Both the position numbers and the translations under genes were made by a program. The notes under the pieces were generated by a model that did no database searches, was not told the DNA's origin, and saw only the letters and a list, made by a program, of their open reading frames with translations. Below, piece after piece: positions 18,400 through 27,803 of a stretch of 64,000 nt of DNA. Source of the DNA: JAVVEG01 sp041751425 (GTDB lineage: Bacteria; Pseudomonadota; Gammaproteobacteria; Pseudomonadales; Pseudohongiellaceae); NCBI GenBank assembly GCA_041751425.1, contig JBGSXL010000002.1:62001-126000 (forward strand). The letters run 5' to 3'. The stretch's first letter is position 1, and every line of letters begins with the position of its first letter.

Positions 18400-19485
18400 T
18401 TGTCGCGTATCAGGCGCATTGCAATTGATGTAATGGGAGGGGACTTTGGCCCCTCTGTCACTGTCCCCGCAGCACTTTCTTCGGTTGCGTTGCGCTCTGG
18501 TCTGCATCTTCTGCTTGTCGGTGACGAGCAGGAGATCAAACCCTTTCTTCAGACTGCTTCCCCACAACAACTCGCCTGCATCGACATACTGCATACTACT
18601 GAAAAAATCAGCAACCTGACCAAACCTGAGCATGCTCTGCGTGGTCACAATAATTCCTCCATGTACCTGACCGTTGAACAAGTGCAGCTGAAGCAGGCAG
18701 ATGCCTGCGTGAGCGCCGGCAATACCGGTGCTTTGGTGTTGCTTGCCAGACATCTGCTGAGGACTATTCCGGGCATTCACAGACCCGCCATGGTGGCCAC
18801 TATCCCAAGCCCGGACAACAATAGCAGAAGCTATTTATTGGATGTCGGGGCACATATCAATAGTACTGCAAGAGAGCTTGTCCAATTCGCCATGATGGGG
18901 ACCATATTGGCTGCTTCAGCACGGCATACAGGCTCCCCCACAACCTCACTGCTGACAGCAACTGAACAGAACCGCAAACCTAAAGTGGGATTGCTGAATA
19001 TCGGTGCAGAATTGCACAAAGGCACCGAAAATATCCGTCAGGCTGCCAGAATTCTGGAGCAGCAGAACACGCTGAACTATATCGGTTTCATTGAAGCGAA
19101 CCGTCTGTTTGCAGGTGACGCTGATGTGATTGTCTGTGATGGGTTTACAGGAAATATCAGCATCAAGACCAGCGCAGGCGTTGTCAGTTTTGTCGATAAT
19201 TTATTGCTGCAAACCTTAAAAAGCAGCATGTTCTATAAACTGCTCGGCCTGCTGGCCTCACCCTTGTTGTATTCGTTGAAAACGCATGTGGATACGGCGC
19301 GCTTCAATGGAGCCAGTTTATTGGGGCTGAGGGGCACTGTAATTAAAAGTCACGGCAATGCCAGCGCCAATGGGTTTACTGCAGCTATTCTGCAGGCTGA
19401 TCAGGAAGTGCAGTCTGCCGTTCCAACAGTTATAGCACAGCAACTGCAGGCTATGCCCGATAACGATCTCCCAACACTAAAATAG
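18400..19485 (+). CDS. plsX: Phosphate acyltransferase PlsX
   Basis: PlsX makes acyl-phosphate from acyl-ACP for phospholipid synthesis. The 361 residues open with IAIDVMGGDFGPSVTVPAA and contain SAGNTGALVLLARHLL and ADVIVCDGFTGNISIKT. The start is a TTG at 18400, 2 bp after the rpmF stop and with no separate ribosome site, which suggests translational coupling to rpmF. No in-frame ATG occurs before the conserved IAIDVMGGD. It lies at the head of the fab genes as usual. Confidence 0.95.
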   Translation: MSRIRRIAIDVMGGDFGPSVTVPAALSSVALRSGLHLLLVGDEQEIKPFLQTASPQQLACIDILHTTEKISNLTKPEHALRGHNNSSMYLTVEQVQLKQADACVSAGNTGALVLLARHLLRTIPGIHRPAMVATIPSPDNNSRSYLLDVGAHINSTARELVQFAMMGTILAASARHTGSPTTSLLTATEQNRKPKVGLLNIGAELHKGTENIRQAARILEQQNTLNYIGFIEANRLFAGDADVIVCDGFTGNISIKTSAGVVSFVDNLLLQTLKSSMFYKLLGLLASPLLYSLKTHVDTARFNGASLLGLRGTVIKSHGNASANGFTAAILQADQEVQSAVPTVIAQQLQAMPDNDLPTLK

Positions 19486-19587
19486 CTGAAGAAAGAACGC
19501 GTATAGTTTGCTATAAACAACCATGCAAAGCATGTGTAGCCACGCATATAAAGCAAAGTAAGTTTTCAAGAGACGAGAGACAAAGTT

Positions 19588-20526
19588 ATGCACAAGTTTG
19601 GATTCGTATTCCCCGGGCAAGGGTCACAGAAGACAGGTATGCTATCGGAACTGGCAGCCGAGCATGCAGTGATCATTGAAACCTTCGCTGAAGCTTCAGC
19701 GGTACTGTCATTGGATCTGTGGCAGATCACCCAGGAAAATCCCGAGCAGCAATTGGATCAAACCCATATTACGCAACCGGTTTTGCTTGCAGCCTCTGTA
19801 GCAATCTGGCGTTTGTGGCAGCAACAAGGGGGTAAGACACCTGATTTGTTTGCAGGCCACAGTCTGGGGGAGTACTCCGCACTGGTCTGTGGCGGAGTAT
19901 TGGAATTTGCGCAAGCTGTAGAATTGGTTCACAAACGCGGTTTATATATGCAGGAAGCGGTACCTGCAGGGCAGGGTGCAATGGCGGCAATTCTGGGATT
20001 GGATGATGCGGTAATCATCCACTTGTGTGCAAAAGCAGCGCAGGACGGCATAGTTTCAGCAGCCAATATCAATGCACCCGGTCAGACCGTTATCGCAGGC
20101 AGCAAGGATGCTGTTGATCGCGCTATAGCGGCCTGTAAGGACGCTGGTGCAAAACGCGCCCTACCTCTCAATGTCAGCGTACCTTCGCATTGCGCCCTCA
20201 TGATGCCGGCTGCACAACGTCTAGCGGAAGACCTGCGGGCTGTCACCTTTCAAATGCCGGCAATATCAATCGTGCAGAATATCAACGGACGCATTGCAAA
20301 AACTCCGGACGAAATTAAAAGCAATCTGCTCAAGCAGCTGTACCTGCCTGTGCGATGGACCGATTCGATCAATTACATGCGCGACTTGGGTGTCGCCAGA
20401 ATAGTGGAATGTGGCCCTGGCAAGGTACTGAGTGGCTTAATCAAGCGAATACAACCAGAAATTGAGTGTTTTGGCAGCGATGATCCGGCGAGCATGATCG
20501 CTGCAGTAGCAGGGGCAACGGCTTAG
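19588..20526 (+). CDS. fabD: Malonyl-CoA:ACP transacylase
   Basis: FabD transfers malonyl from CoA to acyl carrier protein, supplying the chain-extender for fatty-acid synthesis. The 312 residues are full length. The N terminus has FVFPGQGSQKTGML. The nucleophile is Ser92 in the GHSLGEYS motif, and the catalytic histidine is in NVSVPSHCALM. It lies 102 bp after plsX with a GACGAGAGA ribosome-site region, and fabG follows 65 bp later. Confidence 0.97.
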   Translation: MHKFGFVFPGQGSQKTGMLSELAAEHAVIIETFAEASAVLSLDLWQITQENPEQQLDQTHITQPVLLAASVAIWRLWQQQGGKTPDLFAGHSLGEYSALVCGGVLEFAQAVELVHKRGLYMQEAVPAGQGAMAAILGLDDAVIIHLCAKAAQDGIVSAANINAPGQTVIAGSKDAVDRAIAACKDAGAKRALPLNVSVPSHCALMMPAAQRLAEDLRAVTFQMPAISIVQNINGRIAKTPDEIKSNLLKQLYLPVRWTDSINYMRDLGVARIVECGPGKVLSGLIKRIQPEIECFGSDDPASMIAAVAGATA

Positions 20527-20591
20527 TTTTACAATGTTTTTTACAAGAATGAAGCTATCGCAGAACGAACAGCAAAAAGGAGTAACACAGG

Positions 20592-21335
20592 ATGAGTATT
20601 GCAGGAAAGCTAGCATTGGTGACTGGCGCCAGTCGCGGAATCGGCCGGGCAATTGCCGTAGAACTTGGGCAAAGGGGAGTCGTTGTCATCGGCACAGCCA
20701 CAACTGCTGCCGGCGCAGAAGCAATTACAGCTTATCTCGCGGAATCCGGTATCACCGGACGTGGTTATCAGTTGGACGTGGCTTCGACAGAATCAGTGGA
20801 AGCGTTGCTCAACACTCTGGGTACCGATTTTTCCATGCCTGAAATCCTCGTAAACAACGCGGGTATCACCAAAGATAATTTGCTGATGCGCATGAAAGAA
20901 GAAGAGTGGGGAGACGTGATTAACACCAATCTCAATTCACTGTATCGTCTTTCCAAAATATGCCTGAAGGGGATGACTAAAGCGCGCTGGGGCAGAATTA
21001 TAAACATCAGTTCTGTTGTAGCTTCCAGTGGCAATGCGGGTCAGACAAACTATGCAGCTTCCAAAGCAGCTATCGAAGGATTCTCTCGCTCGTTGGCACG
21101 GGAAATTGGTTCACGCGGGATAACAGTCAACTCCGTGGCCCCCGGATTTATTGATACCGACATGACGCGTGCCCTGGGCGAAAAACAGATTGAAACTTTG
21201 TTGAACCAAATACCTTTGAGTCGATTTGGCAAGGCCGAAGAAATTGCTGCCGTTGTGGGGTTTCTTGCATCCGAGTCAGGTGCTTATATTACGGGTGAAA
21301 CAATCCATGTTAACGGTGGAATGTATATGCCGTAA
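20592..21335 (+). CDS. fabG: 3-oxoacyl-ACP reductase FabG
   Basis: This NADPH-dependent short-chain dehydrogenase reduces 3-ketoacyl-ACP in elongation. The 247 residues carry the nucleotide motif VTGASRGIGRA, the structural NNAGI, the catalytic Ser in INISSVVASSGNAGQ, and the Tyr/Lys pair in NYAASKAA. A strong AAAAGGAG ribosome site precedes the ATG. The position between fabD and acpP identifies it as the biosynthetic FabG rather than one of the many other short-chain dehydrogenases. Confidence 0.97.
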   Translation: MSIAGKLALVTGASRGIGRAIAVELGQRGVVVIGTATTAAGAEAITAYLAESGITGRGYQLDVASTESVEALLNTLGTDFSMPEILVNNAGITKDNLLMRMKEEEWGDVINTNLNSLYRLSKICLKGMTKARWGRIINISSVVASSGNAGQTNYAASKAAIEGFSRSLAREIGSRGITVNSVAPGFIDTDMTRALGEKQIETLLNQIPLSRFGKAEEIAAVVGFLASESGAYITGETIHVNGGMYMP

Positions 21336-21531
21336 GGCATTAGATATTATGCGTAAGCTATTGATAAATAATTTGTTTAACATAGATAAGGGAATTATTT
21401 TCCAGTTAAAGATTACAACCTGAATAAAATACATGTAAACTTGCGCTTTGGGTTATCTCGGTTGATCAAAAAACAACCAATCATAATCAGAAAGCAATAT
21501 TTAAAATAGTAACTAGGAGCTAATAATAGTT

Positions 21532-21765
21532 ATGAGTAGCATTGAAGATCGCGTTAAGAAAATTGTCTGCGAACAGCTTGGTGTTAAAGAAGAGGATGTA
21601 AAATCCTCCTCCTCATTTGTAGAAGATTTGGGCGCTGATTCTTTGGATACTGTGGAATTGGTTATGGCTCTGGAAGAAGAGTTTGAAACTGAGATCCCTG
21701 ATGAAGAAGCCGAAAAAATCACCACGGTTCAATTGGCCTGTGATTACATCAACAAAAATCTCTAA
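21532..21765 (+). CDS. acpP: Acyl carrier protein
   Basis: This is the small acidic carrier of growing acyl chains, 77 residues. The phosphopantetheine attachment serine is Ser37 in DLGADSLDTVEL. The rest (SSIEDRVKKIVCEQLGV) is typical of AcpP. The 196-bp gap upstream is AT-rich and probably holds a dedicated promoter, as in other bacteria. The best ribosome site, AGGAG at 21515-21519, is unusually far (12 nt) from the ATG. An intrinsic terminator follows directly, so acpP is likely transcribed at a higher level than fabF. Confidence 0.98.
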   Translation: MSSIEDRVKKIVCEQLGVKEEDVKSSSSFVEDLGADSLDTVELVMALEEEFETEIPDEEAEKITTVQLACDYINKNL

Positions 21766-21786
21766 CCGAATACGTGCGTAAAGAAG

Positions 21787-21827
21787 AAAGCTACTCCGGG
21801 CAAAACCAGGAGTAGCTTTTGTTTTTC
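21787..21827 (+). terminator. Intrinsic terminator between acpP and fabF
   Basis: A perfect 11-bp stem AAAGCTACTCC/GGAGTAGCTTT (21787-21797 and 21809-21819) with an 11-nt loop is followed by a T-rich tail. It starts 21 bp after the acpP stop and 56 bp before the fabF start. Confidence 0.9.
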
Positions 21828-21883
21828 TGGTGCTCAAAAAAAGTTAAAATTTAAGTCCCTACATAGTTCGGGAGAGATGTACT

Positions 21884-23125
21884 TTGAACGGTAGACGCGT
21901 GGTTATAACTGGCCTGGGTTTAGTAACTCCTCTGGGCAATGACGTTGCAACTTCCTGGGCAGCTATCAAGGAAGGCAAAAGCGGTATCAATATGATCGAG
22001 CATTTTGATACTACCGAGTTCAGCACGCGAATTGGTGGTTCAATAAAAGGATTCAATAGCGATCTGTATCAGCCGGCAAAAGATGCCCGCAGAATGGATG
22101 TATTTATTCAATACGGACTGGCTGCAGGTGTACAAGCCATGGTCGACTCCGGTTTGGATAGTATTGAATTTGAACCCGAACGGTTTGGTGTTGCCATAGG
22201 TTCGGGTATCGGTGGCATCAGCTCTATCGAAGATAATTCCGCTCTAATCCGCGATGGCAGTTATCGCAAAGTTTCGCCCTTTTTTGTGCCCGGTTCCATT
22301 ATCAATATGATCGCCGGCACCTTGTCGATTAAATATAACTTGCAAGGCCCCAATATTGCCATTGTGACCGCGTGTACAACCGGTACGCACAATATTGGTG
22401 TTGCTGCCAATATGATCGCCAACAATCAGGCTGATCTGATGCTGGCAGGCGGCTCGGAAATGGCAACCTCACCATTAGGACTGGGTGGCTTCTGTGCAGC
22501 CAGAGCCTTGTCTACGCGCAATGATGAGCCAACCAAAGCCAGTCGCCCATGGGATAGGGATCGTGATGGCTTCGTGCTCAGCGACGGTGCAGGCATACTG
22601 GTGTTGGAAGAGTACGAACATGCACGTAAACGTGGCGCTACTATTTATGCAGAGCTGATTGGTTTTGGCATGAGTGGCGATGCGTTCCACATGACGTCGC
22701 CCTCAGAGAACGGCAGAGGCGCAGCACTTTGCATGCGCAATGCGCTGCAAAGTGCTGGCGTAGACATTACTGCAGTTGACTATATCAACGCTCATGGCAC
22801 TTCCACACAAGCCGGCGATATCGCTGAGACCCAGGCTATCAAAACTTTGTTTGGCGGCCATGCGAAAAAACTTGCTGTCAGCTCCACCAAATCCATGATT
22901 GGTCACTTGCTTGGCGCATCCGGTGCGGTTGAAGCGATAGTCAGCATACTTAGCATTCATGATCATGTTATTACCCCGACCATCAATCTGGACAACCCCG
23001 ATGACGGTTGCGATCTTGATTATGTCCCTCATCAATCCCGCGATCAGGCAGTGAATATCGCCATAAGTAACTCCTTCGGTTTTGGTGGTACCAATGGCAG
23101 CCTGGTTTTCAGAAGCATAAGCTGA
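21884..23125 (+). CDS. fabF: 3-oxoacyl-ACP synthase II
   Basis: FabF is the condensing enzyme for chain elongation and temperature-dependent cis-vaccenate formation. The 413 residues have the Cys-His-His triad in TACTTGTHNIG, NAHGTSTQAGD and SMIGHLLGASG. The start is a TTG at 21884 (MNGRRVVITGLG), 7 nt after a GGGAG ribosome site. The nearby ATG at 21877 is out of frame. A terminator separates it from acpP, so expression depends on read-through or a promoter in the short gap. pabC follows. Confidence 0.96.
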   Translation: MNGRRVVITGLGLVTPLGNDVATSWAAIKEGKSGINMIEHFDTTEFSTRIGGSIKGFNSDLYQPAKDARRMDVFIQYGLAAGVQAMVDSGLDSIEFEPERFGVAIGSGIGGISSIEDNSALIRDGSYRKVSPFFVPGSIINMIAGTLSIKYNLQGPNIAIVTACTTGTHNIGVAANMIANNQADLMLAGGSEMATSPLGLGGFCAARALSTRNDEPTKASRPWDRDRDGFVLSDGAGILVLEEYEHARKRGATIYAELIGFGMSGDAFHMTSPSENGRGAALCMRNALQSAGVDITAVDYINAHGTSTQAGDIAETQAIKTLFGGHAKKLAVSSTKSMIGHLLGASGAVEAIVSILSIHDHVITPTINLDNPDDGCDLDYVPHQSRDQAVNIAISNSFGFGGTNGSLVFRSIS

Positions 23126-23183
23126 CTGCGCCACTCAGTAGCCCGGAATCTTCTGGAAAGTGCAAGCTTGAAAAGGTGAGTCC

Positions 23184-23999
23184 ATGTGGATTAACGGTCA
23201 ACCAGGTCAGAAGATCTCCGCCACGGATCGTGGCTTGCTTTACGGAGATGGCTTGTTTGAAACCGTGCTTATCAATAAAACGCCTGTGATGCTCGCGGCT
23301 CATATAGCGCGCCTGCAGTCCGGTTGCAAAAGAATAGGTCTTGAATATCCCGCCAGCCTGCCAGCAGAAATTGAACACTTTCTTGAGAATCAACCCAGCA
23401 TTGGTGTTTTGAAAATTCTGCTTACCCGCGGCAATGGCGGTCGTGGCTATCAACCATCAGGGTCAAACCAACCGACCCGTATACTGCAGTTTCACAAACT
23501 GCCCGAAAATATCGGCCTGAACGGCAAAAATGGTATCAGAGCAGTAGTATGTCAACACCCCATCTCCACGAATTCGCACCTGGCAGGCCTGAAGCATCTC
23601 AATAGATTGGACCAGGTGCTTGCCAGCATGGAGCTTGGCAATGAATTTAATGAAGGGCTAATGCGCACGGAAGATCATCTGCTTATTGAAGGTACCCGCA
23701 GCAATGTATTTTTGGTTGTGAATAATAAACTATTGACACCGGACCTGTGTACGGCAGGAGTAGCCGGAGTCATGCGGGCATACCTGCTTGAGCAGTTTGC
23801 TCAGCAAAGTTCTATATTGGAAATCCGCGCAATTTCTATGACAGAAGTACACAACGCTAGCGAGGTATTCGTTTGCAATAGCGTTTTTGGCATTTGGCCA
23901 ATAACACAGCTTCAATTTGAGGACAGGATATTAGCCTGGCCTATCGGTCCAGTGACACGATTTGCTCAACAATGCTTGTTTGAAGAGTTCGCTATATGA
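23184..23999 (+). CDS. pabC: Aminodeoxychorismate lyase
   Basis: This PLP enzyme releases p-aminobenzoate from aminodeoxychorismate for folate synthesis. The 271-residue fold-type IV aminotransferase has SATDRGLLYGDGLFETV at the N terminus, the probable PLP lysine in LAGLKHLNRLDQV, and EGTRSNVFLV. It lies between fabF and mltG as in many Gammaproteobacteria, and its stop overlaps the mltG start by 4 bp. A D-amino-acid or branched-chain aminotransferase is the alternative, but position and sequence favour PabC. Confidence 0.93.
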   Translation: MWINGQPGQKISATDRGLLYGDGLFETVLINKTPVMLAAHIARLQSGCKRIGLEYPASLPAEIEHFLENQPSIGVLKILLTRGNGGRGYQPSGSNQPTRILQFHKLPENIGLNGKNGIRAVVCQHPISTNSHLAGLKHLNRLDQVLASMELGNEFNEGLMRTEDHLLIEGTRSNVFLVVNNKLLTPDLCTAGVAGVMRAYLLEQFAQQSSILEIRAISMTEVHNASEVFVCNSVFGIWPITQLQFEDRILAWPIGPVTRFAQQCLFEEFAI

Positions 24000-25042
24000 A
24001 AGCCGGGAAACTGCTGACAGGTTTTGGTCTACTGGCCATAGCGATGATAATTGTAGCGGCTGGCGCGGTTATGCTTTTGCGTGACTATGTGCAAAAACCG
24101 ATGGCAGTTACACAACCCGAGCTGATCACGGTTGTAGCTGGCAGTTCTTTGCAACAGGTGAGCAACAGATTGTCAGCTCAGGGGTTATTGGAGATGCCAG
24201 TCGCACTGGTTGTCTGGGCTAGATACCAAGGCCTGGCGGGATCCATCAAAACGGGCGAATATGAACTGTTTCCCGGTATTACGCCTCAGGGATTGCTGGA
24301 CTTACTGGTATCCGGTCGCAATAAACAGTATCCATTGACGCTGGTCGAAGGCTGGACGTTCCAACAGGCACTTAACGCAATCTGGCAAAGTGAGAAAATT
24401 ACCGTAAGTCTGCGCGATCATTCCGCGGATGATATTGTTGGTTTGTTGGGCGATGACATTCCGTTTCTGGAAGGTTCAATTTTCCCGGACACCTATTTTT
24501 ACACTGCCGGAACAACCGATCTGACAATTCTGCAACGTGCCAGGCAGCGCCTGCAAAACGTTCTGGCAGAGGAGTGGGCTCAACGTCTGGGAAGTTTACC
24601 GTATGACTCACCTCTCGATGCCTTGATCATGGCTTCAATCATCGAGAAAGAATCCGGCCTGCATGCGGAGAAGCAACGCATCGCAGGCGTGTTTGTGCGG
24701 CGGCTTGAAACCGGTATGCGTTTGCAGTCAGATCCCACCGTTATATATGGAGCGGGAGAGAACTACACTGGCGTTATCCGCAGGAGCGACTTGAATACAG
24801 AAACACCTTTTAACACCTATCGTATCAACGGCCTGCCTCCGACTCCTATTGCTCTGTCAGGTCGCGCCTCCATTCGTGCCAGCCTGCATCCGGAAGATGG
24901 AACCTATTTATATTTCGTTGCCAGCGGCGATGGTGGGCATTATTTTTCCAGCACTCTGGAAGAACACAATGCCGCCGTACAACGTTATTTGCGCAATCCT
25001 GAAAATCGCGTAAATCCTGCTACTATTGAAAGCAACAACTAA
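23996..25042 (+). CDS. mltG: Endolytic transglycosylase MltG
   Basis: This is an inner-membrane lytic transglycosylase that cuts nascent peptidoglycan strands and helps set their length. The 348 residues show one N-terminal membrane anchor (LLAIAMIIVAAGAVMLL), a LysM-like subdomain (AGSSLQQVSNRLSAQGLL), and the YceG catalytic domain with the conserved glutamate in ASIIEKESGL and QSDPTVIYG and TPFNTYRINGLPPTPI. Start and pabC stop overlap. tmk follows after 35 bp. Confidence 0.96.
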   Translation: MKAGKLLTGFGLLAIAMIIVAAGAVMLLRDYVQKPMAVTQPELITVVAGSSLQQVSNRLSAQGLLEMPVALVVWARYQGLAGSIKTGEYELFPGITPQGLLDLLVSGRNKQYPLTLVEGWTFQQALNAIWQSEKITVSLRDHSADDIVGLLGDDIPFLEGSIFPDTYFYTAGTTDLTILQRARQRLQNVLAEEWAQRLGSLPYDSPLDALIMASIIEKESGLHAEKQRIAGVFVRRLETGMRLQSDPTVIYGAGENYTGVIRRSDLNTETPFNTYRINGLPPTPIALSGRASIRASLHPEDGTYLYFVASGDGGHYFSSTLEEHNAAVQRYLRNPENRVNPATIESNN

Positions 25043-25077
25043 TAAGCTTTCGCACCCATAAGCGAGTTAACGATAAG

Positions 25078-25722
25078 ATGTCAGTTTCCAATTCAGGCAA
25101 CAAAGCAAGATTCATCACGCTTGAAGGTATTGAAGGGGTTGGCAAAAGTACTAATCTCCAGTTCATTACCCGTTGTCTCGATGAATTCGGCATAACCTGG
25201 ACTGTCACGCGTGAGCCTGGTGGCACACCTTTAGCAGAGCAAATTCGAAAACTGTTGCTCGATCAGCATCAGGAACCGATGGCGGAAGTGACGGAGCTGT
25301 TGTTGATCTTTGCAGCTAGAGCTCAACATCTTGCGCAAGTGATAGAACCGGCACTTGCCAGCGGTGGCTGGGTTGTCAGTGACAGATTCACGGATGCCAC
25401 TTATGCCTATCAGGGAGGCGGACGCGGTTTGAACAGCGAAACGATTTCCGCACTGGAAAATCTGGTACAGGGAGAACGGCGGCCTGATCTGACACTTATC
25501 CTGGATCTTGACCCGATTGCCGGATTGGCGCGCGCTAAGAAAAGGGCGAATCTCGATAGATTCGAACAGGAGGAGATCAGTTTCTTTACGCGAGTCAGGC
25601 AGAGCTATTTACAGCGGGCCGCAGCCGAACCTGATAGATGTGTAGTAATTGATGCCAGTAAACCTTTGCCAGAAGTACAACGCAATATTAAAGAACAGCT
25701 GATCAAATATTTGGGTCATTAA
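25078..25722 (+). CDS. tmk: Thymidylate kinase
   Basis: This kinase phosphorylates dTMP to dTDP. The 214 residues include the P-loop LEGIEGVGKSTN, the dTMP-binding motif VTREPGGTPLAEQIR, the DR-type motif VVSDRFTDATYAYQGGGRG, and a lid region near RAKKRANLDRFEQE. It sits between mltG and holB in the conserved order. Confidence 0.97.
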   Translation: MSVSNSGNKARFITLEGIEGVGKSTNLQFITRCLDEFGITWTVTREPGGTPLAEQIRKLLLDQHQEPMAEVTELLLIFAARAQHLAQVIEPALASGGWVVSDRFTDATYAYQGGGRGLNSETISALENLVQGERRPDLTLILDLDPIAGLARAKKRANLDRFEQEEISFFTRVRQSYLQRAAAEPDRCVVIDASKPLPEVQRNIKEQLIKYLGH

Positions 25723-25756
25723 ACCAAAAGCCAATATACAGACGGCCAATGATAAT

Positions 25757-26803
25757 ATGGGAATAACAAATATTTACCCCTGGCAGCAGGAACTCTGGCA
25801 ATCCATGGCGCAAAGATATGCGCGCGGAAATCTGGCGCATGCCTATTTGCTCGTCGGAGAGCAGGGGATAGGTAAGCGGGAGTTTGCTATTGGTTTTGCG
25901 CAGTATTTGTTGTGCACTGCGAGATCTGCGTCTGCAATCTGTGGTCATTGCAAAGCGTGCGACCTGAACAGCGCGGGTACCAATCCTGATTTATTTTTTA
26001 TCGGACCAGAGGAAGGTTCTGCCGCAATTAAAATCGAGCAGATTCGCCAGTTAGGCAAATTTTCTCAACAAACCGCTCATGGTTTCGGTAACCGCGTCAT
26101 CATTATTTCTCCCGCAGAAGCCCTGGGTCCTGCCGCCGCCAACTCGCTGCTGAAAGTTCTGGAAGAACCCCCGACAGATACTTTCTTTCTGCTTATTTCA
26201 CACCAACCTGGTTTGTTGATGCCTACAGTCAGAAGTCGTTGTCAGCCGCAAGTTATGCCTGTGCCGACAGCGCAGGCATTAAGTATCTGGCTGCAGGGAG
26301 TGGTTCCACCCGCTACCAGTAAGGATGATATGCAGGGCGCTATGCTGATAGCGAAGGGCAGGCCGCTGATTGCGCTTGCAGCGTTAGCGAAAAACCTGCC
26401 CGCCCAACGCAAAGGTGTCCTGCAGGCACTTAGCCTGCTCATGCAAAACCGGATACAGCCGGTAGAGTTAGCAAAGCAACTGGATAAATCGGATCGCCAG
26501 GACGTATTGAGTATTTTGTTAGTCAGTCTGGCGAACCTGATTCGCTTCCAGAGCAGCGCAGAACAGCGCTACATGCAGAACGAGCCAGAGTTACAGGAAT
26601 TGGCAACAATCGCGGGTATTACACCCGCCAATGGGTTACAGCAAAGCCGTACTTTATTGAAACTTTATGAGATACTCAACAATCATAAGCGCTTGCTGGA
26701 CAGCACCTCAAACCCGAATCCTCAATTGCTTATGGAAACCAGTTTGATAGCGTGGCAGCAATCCATGGCGCATTTGGCAAAAGCAGGGGTGACGGAGAGT
26801 TAA
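25757..26803 (+). CDS. holB: DNA polymerase III subunit delta'
   Basis: This is a clamp-loader subunit of the replicative polymerase. The 348-residue AAA+ protein has a P-loop-like GEQGIGKREFA and a four-cysteine zinc-binding module (CTARSASAICGHCKACDL). ANSLLKVLEEPPTDTFFLL follows, with the SRC motif in TVRSRCQP. It starts 34 bp after tmk; its stop overlaps the pilZ start by one base (TAATG). Confidence 0.95.
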   Translation: MGITNIYPWQQELWQSMAQRYARGNLAHAYLLVGEQGIGKREFAIGFAQYLLCTARSASAICGHCKACDLNSAGTNPDLFFIGPEEGSAAIKIEQIRQLGKFSQQTAHGFGNRVIIISPAEALGPAAANSLLKVLEEPPTDTFFLLISHQPGLLMPTVRSRCQPQVMPVPTAQALSIWLQGVVPPATSKDDMQGAMLIAKGRPLIALAALAKNLPAQRKGVLQALSLLMQNRIQPVELAKQLDKSDRQDVLSILLVSLANLIRFQSSAEQRYMQNEPELQELATIAGITPANGLQQSRTLLKLYEILNNHKRLLDSTSNPNPQLLMETSLIAWQQSMAHLAKAGVTES

Positions 26804-27183
26804 TGTCCTTCGCAGACATATTAACACTGGATGAAAAACCGGTTCGCCCGGCAGGTCATGGCATATTGTCTCTGACTATTCGAGACAAGGCCGTATTGTA
26901 TGCGGCTTATATGCCTTTCATAAAAAATGGCGGCTTGTTTATTCCTACCAGTAAAAACTTCGTACCGGGAGACGAGGTATTCATGCTGTTGAAGTTGATG
27001 GATGAAGCCGACAAGATTCCTGTTGCGGGTACGGTAGTCTGGATTACTCCCAGAGGAGCACAAGGCAATCGAGCGGCAGGCATCGGCGTTCAGTTCAACG
27101 ATACTGAAGGTGTGGCACGCAGCAAGATAGAGAGCGTGCTGGCAGGGCAATTGAATTCCGACAAACAGACTCACACTATCTAA
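26803..27183 (+). CDS. pilZ: PilZ-domain type IV pilus-associated protein
   Basis: This PilZ-domain protein is of the kind encoded after holB in Pseudomonas and relatives, where it is needed for type IV pilus assembly. I start at the ATG overlapping the holB stop (126 residues, MSFADILTLDEKP). It has NGGLFIPTSKNFVPGDEVFMLL and GTVVWITPRGAQGNRAAGIG. The RxxxR c-di-GMP motif is not obvious, as in true PilZ, which binds the nucleotide poorly. tatD, which often follows, is absent. Confidence 0.92.
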   Translation: MSFADILTLDEKPVRPAGHGILSLTIRDKAVLYAAYMPFIKNGGLFIPTSKNFVPGDEVFMLLKLMDEADKIPVAGTVVWITPRGAQGNRAAGIGVQFNDTEGVARSKIESVLAGQLNSDKQTHTI

Positions 27184-27226
27184 GCTATATCGTAGATATA
27201 AACATTTACATTACTGGTACTAAATC

Positions 27227-27766
27227 ATGAATATCACTTTTAGCTTACTTACATATCGCCAATTCACAACATTGATTGCTTTGGTGGGCATGGCGATATT
27301 GTCTTCCTGTGGCCAGGAAAATCATGCTCAGATTACTGACACCGCTGATAGCAATAGCACAGAATTGCATTTGCTGGATGTTTACAAGAGTCCAACCTGC
27401 GGTTGCTGCCAGTTCTGGATTGATCACGCAGACGCGTCCGGGTTTCAATCAACCATCCATCATCCGCAGGACCTTACTCAAGAGAAATTGCAGCGCGGTA
27501 TCGGTTTTCAATATCACTCCTGCCATACCGCAGTATCCGAGGATGGTTTTGTTTTTGAAGGACACATGCCTGCAAAATTGATCCATCAATTTCTTGCGGA
27601 AGAGAAGCAGGACGGCGTAATAGGTCTGGCCGTGCCTGGTATGCCTATCGGCAGTCCTGGCATGGAGGTCGGCACACAGTTTTCCCCTTATGATGTATTG
27701 CTCTTGAAGGACGATGGCAGCAGTTCAATATACAAACATATCGCTACAGCAGCTGAGCAATATTGA
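27227..27766 (+). CDS. DUF411 metal-binding lipoprotein
   Basis: This DUF411 (CopG-like) protein of 179 residues starts with a lipoprotein signal ending in the lipobox LSSC (about residue 28). The cysteine motif SPTCGCCQFW, HSCHTAVSEDGFVFEGHMP and GLAVPGMPIGSPGME are family hallmarks. Such proteins often accompany copper or silver resistance genes and may bind these metals in the periplasm. No other copper gene is adjacent, but a copper operon lies 5 kb away at 32326-35520. It is 43 bp after pilZ and probably a separate unit. Confidence 0.85.
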   Translation: MNITFSLLTYRQFTTLIALVGMAILSSCGQENHAQITDTADSNSTELHLLDVYKSPTCGCCQFWIDHADASGFQSTIHHPQDLTQEKLQRGIGFQYHSCHTAVSEDGFVFEGHMPAKLIHQFLAEEKQDGVIGLAVPGMPIGSPGMEVGTQFSPYDVLLLKDDGSSSIYKHIATAAEQY

Positions 27767-27803
27767 CCGCAGCTTGCTGGCAAATTTTTTATAACGAAAA
27801 GAT

